Origin: Photorhabdus cinerea
GTDB lineage: Bacteria > Pseudomonadota > Gammaproteobacteria > Enterobacterales > Enterobacteriaceae
DNA: 64,000 nucleotides
Direction: 5' to 3'
Assembly (NCBI RefSeq): GCF_011189575.1
Contig: NZ_PUJW01000006.1
Location: 1 to 64,000, forward strand
How positions within the stretch are numbered: position 1 is the stretch's first letter; every line of letters begins with the position of its first letter. The notes under the pieces were generated by a model. It was not told the DNA's origin. It made no database searches and was given only the letters and a program-made list of their open reading frames with translations. The translations under genes were made by a program, and so were the position numbers. This document shows, piece after piece, positions 61,343-64,000 of this stretch.

Positions 61343-61470
61343 AGCATCGTAAGAATAAAGTCATTGATTGATTTTAATCGTATATATTCTTTCTGTTTGT
61401 CGATGGTTTTCTGTTTTCTCAGATACTTATCTCCTCCCAAGAATGTATTATTCTGGGGGATAAATAAACA

Positions 61471-61989
61471 TTAATGCCCCAGTGCTTTATTGATTAATTC
61501 AGCAGCAATATTGCAGCCATTGGATTTTGATATTTCAGAATGGGCACAATCTACCAGTTCTATAGTTATCTTGTCGGAAGGCTCTAATTTGTCGATAAAG
61601 TATTTTTCATCATTGGAGAAAAACAACGACGCAGGTTTTACCGGCTTCACATCCAAGTAATCGCGGATACGTGAGCCAAAGATGCAAATTGTATTCTGAA
61701 CTGGCAAATGTCTATCTTCTGAAAGTCGCCATGCCACTGTAGCGCCGATACTGAATCCAACCAGTATCACAGGAGAATTGATATATGTAAGAGTGCTCCT
61801 CACTTTACATGTGTATTTCTCTATTGAGGACACGTTATGAAAATATTTGTATACTTCGTTTTTATCATTTGGAGTTTCATTCTCTTTTTCGTAGGGAGAA
61901 ATGAATGACACATCATGACCTAAATGTTGTGCGATTATTTTTACGTGTTCTGAAATTCCGTGAATATCCGTTAAAAATATAAATTTCAT
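61471..61989 (-). CDS. Small alpha/beta-hydrolase-like protein
   Basis: 172 residues. The nucleophile elbow GFSIGATVAWRLSE (GxSxG type) follows a strand-like VILVGF; a likely acid and histidine are in LEPSDKITIELVDCAHSEI. Early IFLTDIHGI may form the oxyanion side. Resembles dienelactone-hydrolase or serine-hydrolase folds; substrate unknown. It stands alone between mnmE and fdhD, on the opposite strand from mnmE. AT-rich, perhaps acquired. Confidence 0.6.
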   Translation of the reverse strand: MKFIFLTDIHGISEHVKIIAQHLGHDVSFISPYEKENETPNDKNEVYKYFHNVSSIEKYTCKVRSTLTYINSPVILVGFSIGATVAWRLSEDRHLPVQNTICIFGSRIRDYLDVKPVKPASLFFSNDEKYFIDKLEPSDKITIELVDCAHSEISKSNGCNIAAELINKALGH

Positions 61990-62355
61990 ATAATTATCAT
62001 TGGCTTAGTGTAAAGTGAGAATAAAGGATATGATCGGTTATCTAGCTAAGAAAATCAATTAAATTGTGTTTAGAGAAGTTCGCGTTGGTTCTTTTAGTAA
62101 AATGGAATGATTTATGTATTATAAAATTGAGTGCTAAGTCATTTGGTTAAATAATTTGTATAAGCAACCAGAGAGGAATAAAACAATATAAACAACTTAT
62201 TGTGAAAATAAAATTTCTTTATATAATTCAGCTATTAGCCATTGTTGTTTCAATAACAGATTATTTATTTTTTATTCTACTAATGAAATTATTGCTGCTT
62301 AGTGTCACTATTAATGATTGAATTTCTTGATATTGCATATTTACTCTTTGCACAA
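61990..62355. other. AT-rich gap before fdhD end
   Basis: 366 AT-rich bases between the hydrolase start and the fdhD stop. Apart from space for the hydrolase promoter I see nothing definite. Confidence 0.5.
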
Positions 62356-63186
62356 CTAACGCCTTAGTCTCTCAGGATGAGTATAAACAGTTGCCCGACC
62401 GGGTTTGCAGAAACCAACTAATGTCAGATTGCATTGATCAGCGACTTCTATAGCTAACGAAGTCGCTGCTGAAACAGCAAACAGAATCTCAATACTACAG
62501 ACGGCAGATTTTTGTACCATTTCATAGCTGGCGCGGCTGGATACTAAAATGGCGCCTTGCTGCCAGCCTGTTTTGGCTTTCATTCCCAGCATCTTGTCCA
62601 ACGCGACGTGACGGCCTACATCCTCACAGCCACCTAATAACTCACCTTCTGGGTTGATCCAGCTTGCTACATGAGTACATCCGGTCAGTACACCAATATC
62701 CTGAATATTGGTTAATTGGGAAAGAGCATAGTCAAGATGGCTTAATGAAAAGGTTTGAGTGAAAGGCAGTGGAGTAATTGGGCGGAAAATATCAGAAAGT
62801 TGTTCTGTACCGCAGATCCCGCAGCCCGTCCGTCCTGCCATATTGCGTCTGCGCTCTTTCAAACCAGCAAAACGACGGTTGGAAAGCTCTATTTGCAACT
62901 CAATTCCACCATGACAATTGACAATAGTGTCAATACCACGAATTTCTTGTTGAGATTCAATAATGCCTTCAGAAAGTGAAAACCCAATAGCGAAATATTC
63001 AAGATCTTTGGGACTAGCCATCATCACGACATGAGAAATGCCGTTGTAGACTAAAGCAACAGGAACTTCTTCTGCTACCCAATCTGCTTTTGATGTATTG
63101 AGATGATGTTTTTGTTGCACATTCGTTTGTTTTACGCCCTTAATCACATCAAATTGTAACAATTTCCCTGATCTTGTGTTATGCAT
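62356..63186 (-). CDS. fdhD: Formate dehydrogenase sulfurtransferase FdhD
   Basis: 276 residues (E. coli 277). Transfers sulfur from IscS to the molybdenum cofactor of formate dehydrogenases. The CxxC pair is in RTGCGICGTEQ, with the conserved GGCEDVGRHVALDKMLG and SRASYEMVQK. It is divergent from fdoG, the enzyme that needs it, as in E. coli. Confidence 0.96.
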   Translation of the reverse strand: MHNTRSGKLLQFDVIKGVKQTNVQQKHHLNTSKADWVAEEVPVALVYNGISHVVMMASPKDLEYFAIGFSLSEGIIESQQEIRGIDTIVNCHGGIELQIELSNRRFAGLKERRRNMAGRTGCGICGTEQLSDIFRPITPLPFTQTFSLSHLDYALSQLTNIQDIGVLTGCTHVASWINPEGELLGGCEDVGRHVALDKMLGMKAKTGWQQGAILVSSRASYEMVQKSAVCSIEILFAVSAATSLAIEVADQCNLTLVGFCKPGRATVYTHPERLRR

Positions 63187-63367
63187 TAGACGAATGACCT
63201 AATAGTATTACTACATAATAATTATGTGGAAAAAAGAGTCTATACTATTTATCAGGCAATGAATCTGATCCCGCTATGGAAAGTGGTTAATAAAAGAAAA
63301 CACATTCAGGATTTTTCCCGTGAGGGAATGGGCGTATGTTTAAAACAATGTGAGTGAGGAGATCCCC

Positions 63368-64000
63368 ATGCAAGTCAGCAGAAGACAGTTCTTTAAGATC
63401 TGCGCTGGCGGTATGGCGGGTACGACGGTGGCGGCGTTGGGCTTTGCTCCAACCGTAGCTCTTGCACAAACACGTAACTATAAACTATTGCGTGCGCGTG
63501 AAACCCGGAATACCTGTACGTACTGTTCTGTCGGTTGTGGGTTGTTGATGTACAGCCTTGGTGATGGCGCAAAAAATGCGAAAGAGAGTATTTTCCATAT
63601 TGAAGGCGATCCTGATCATCCGGTAAATCGAGGCGCACTTTGCCCGAAAGGGGCTGGTCTGGTTGATTTTATCCACAGCGAAAGTCGCCTGAAATATCCG
63701 GAATATCGTGCTGCGGGTTCTGATAAATGGCAACGTATCACTTGGGATGAGGCATTTGATCGCATTGCTAAGTTAATGAAAGCAGACCGTGACGCTAATT
63801 TCATTAAAACCAATCAAGATGGTGTTACGGTCAATCGCTGGCTGACGACGGGTATGTTGTGCGCATCTGCTTCCAGTAATGAAACCGGCTATTTAACCCA
63901 AAAATTTAGTCGCGCTCTCGGCATGCTTGCCGTAGACAACCAAGCGCGTGTCTGACACGGGCCAACGGTAGCAAGTCTTGCTCCAACATTTGGTCGCGGT
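63368..64000 (+). CDS. fdoG: Selenocysteine formate dehydrogenase-O alpha, 5' part
   Basis: Truncated by the window end. It has a twin-arginine signal peptide (VSRRQFFKICAGGMAG), a 4Fe-4S motif (CTYCSVGCG ... GALCPKG) and then NQARV-TGA-HGPTVASL: the TGA at 63953-63955 is codon 196, the selenocysteine position of FdnG and FdoG, and the frame stays open to the end of the window. Neighbour fdhD favours FdoG over FdnG. ATG 63368 after GAGGAG is the start; an upstream GTG is less likely. Confidence 0.95.
63953..63990 (+). promoter_or_regulatory. SECIS element with selenocysteine TGA
   Basis: The TGACACGGGCCAACGG opening and the following GTAGCAAGTCTTGCTCC, with GCAAG / CTTGC able to pair around a GT-containing apex, match the SelB-binding hairpin of E. 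coli fdn/fdo genes. Confidence 0.88.

Noticed and set aside
63350..63955. fdoG as a truncated pseudogene
   Set aside because: The stop is TGA at the known selenocysteine codon, with a SECIS-like hairpin and an open frame beyond.

Overview
The window is a chromosomal segment of an AT-rich member of the Enterobacterales. The order of core genes and the close protein matches recalled from Escherichia coli point to that order. The AT-richness, the P2-type tail cluster with its DNA invertase and the DUF4225-like protein point to Photorhabdus or its relative Xenorhabdus. This genus call is from recalled family knowledge, not a search. The window spans the replication origin neighbourhood, with oriC at about 13.14-13.40 kb and dnaA at about 56 kb.

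Left part, 1-27 kb. A divergent rRNA operon leader (promoters P1 and P2, boxA) opens the window; its 16S gene lies just outside. Next come hsrA, the ribose operon rbsDACBKR read leftwards with two palindromic RbsR operators, ravA-viaA, asnA and asnC back to back, mioC, oriC, mnmG-rsmG, the complete ATP synthase operon atpIBEFHAGDC, and glmU-glmS for UDP-GlcNAc synthesis. A Zur-box-controlled pair of zinc-free ribosomal protein paralogues (rpmE2, rpmJ2) follows glmS.

Middle part, 27.6-46.9 kb. This is a phage-P2-like contractile tail cluster with no capsid, terminase, portal or integrase genes, so it reads as an R-type tailocin. It has a 186-like CI repressor, a small gene under a LexA box, gpX, the V-W-J-I-H operon, the FI-FII-E/E'-T-U-D operon and Ogr. 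Three TGT-N12-ACA sites, the known Ogr/Delta recognition pattern, stand before X, V and FI, giving a plausible chain: DNA damage, loss of repression, Ogr, tail operons. Recognisable lysis genes and tail completion genes R and S are missing. A Hin/Gin-type invertase and four related crossover sites surround three silent fibre cassettes, so the fibre tip can probably be switched.

Right part, 47-64 kb. asd is followed by a DUF4225-like gene with four tandem small membrane-protein paralogues, one frameshifted, one truncated, and one preceded by a relic of the DUF4225 C-terminus. The core block gyrB-recF-dnaN-dnaA reads leftwards; rpmH-rnpA-yidD-yidC-mnmE reads rightwards. An orphan alpha/beta-hydrolase-like gene, fdhD and the start of the selenoprotein gene fdoG, with an in-frame TGA and SECIS-like hairpin, close the window.
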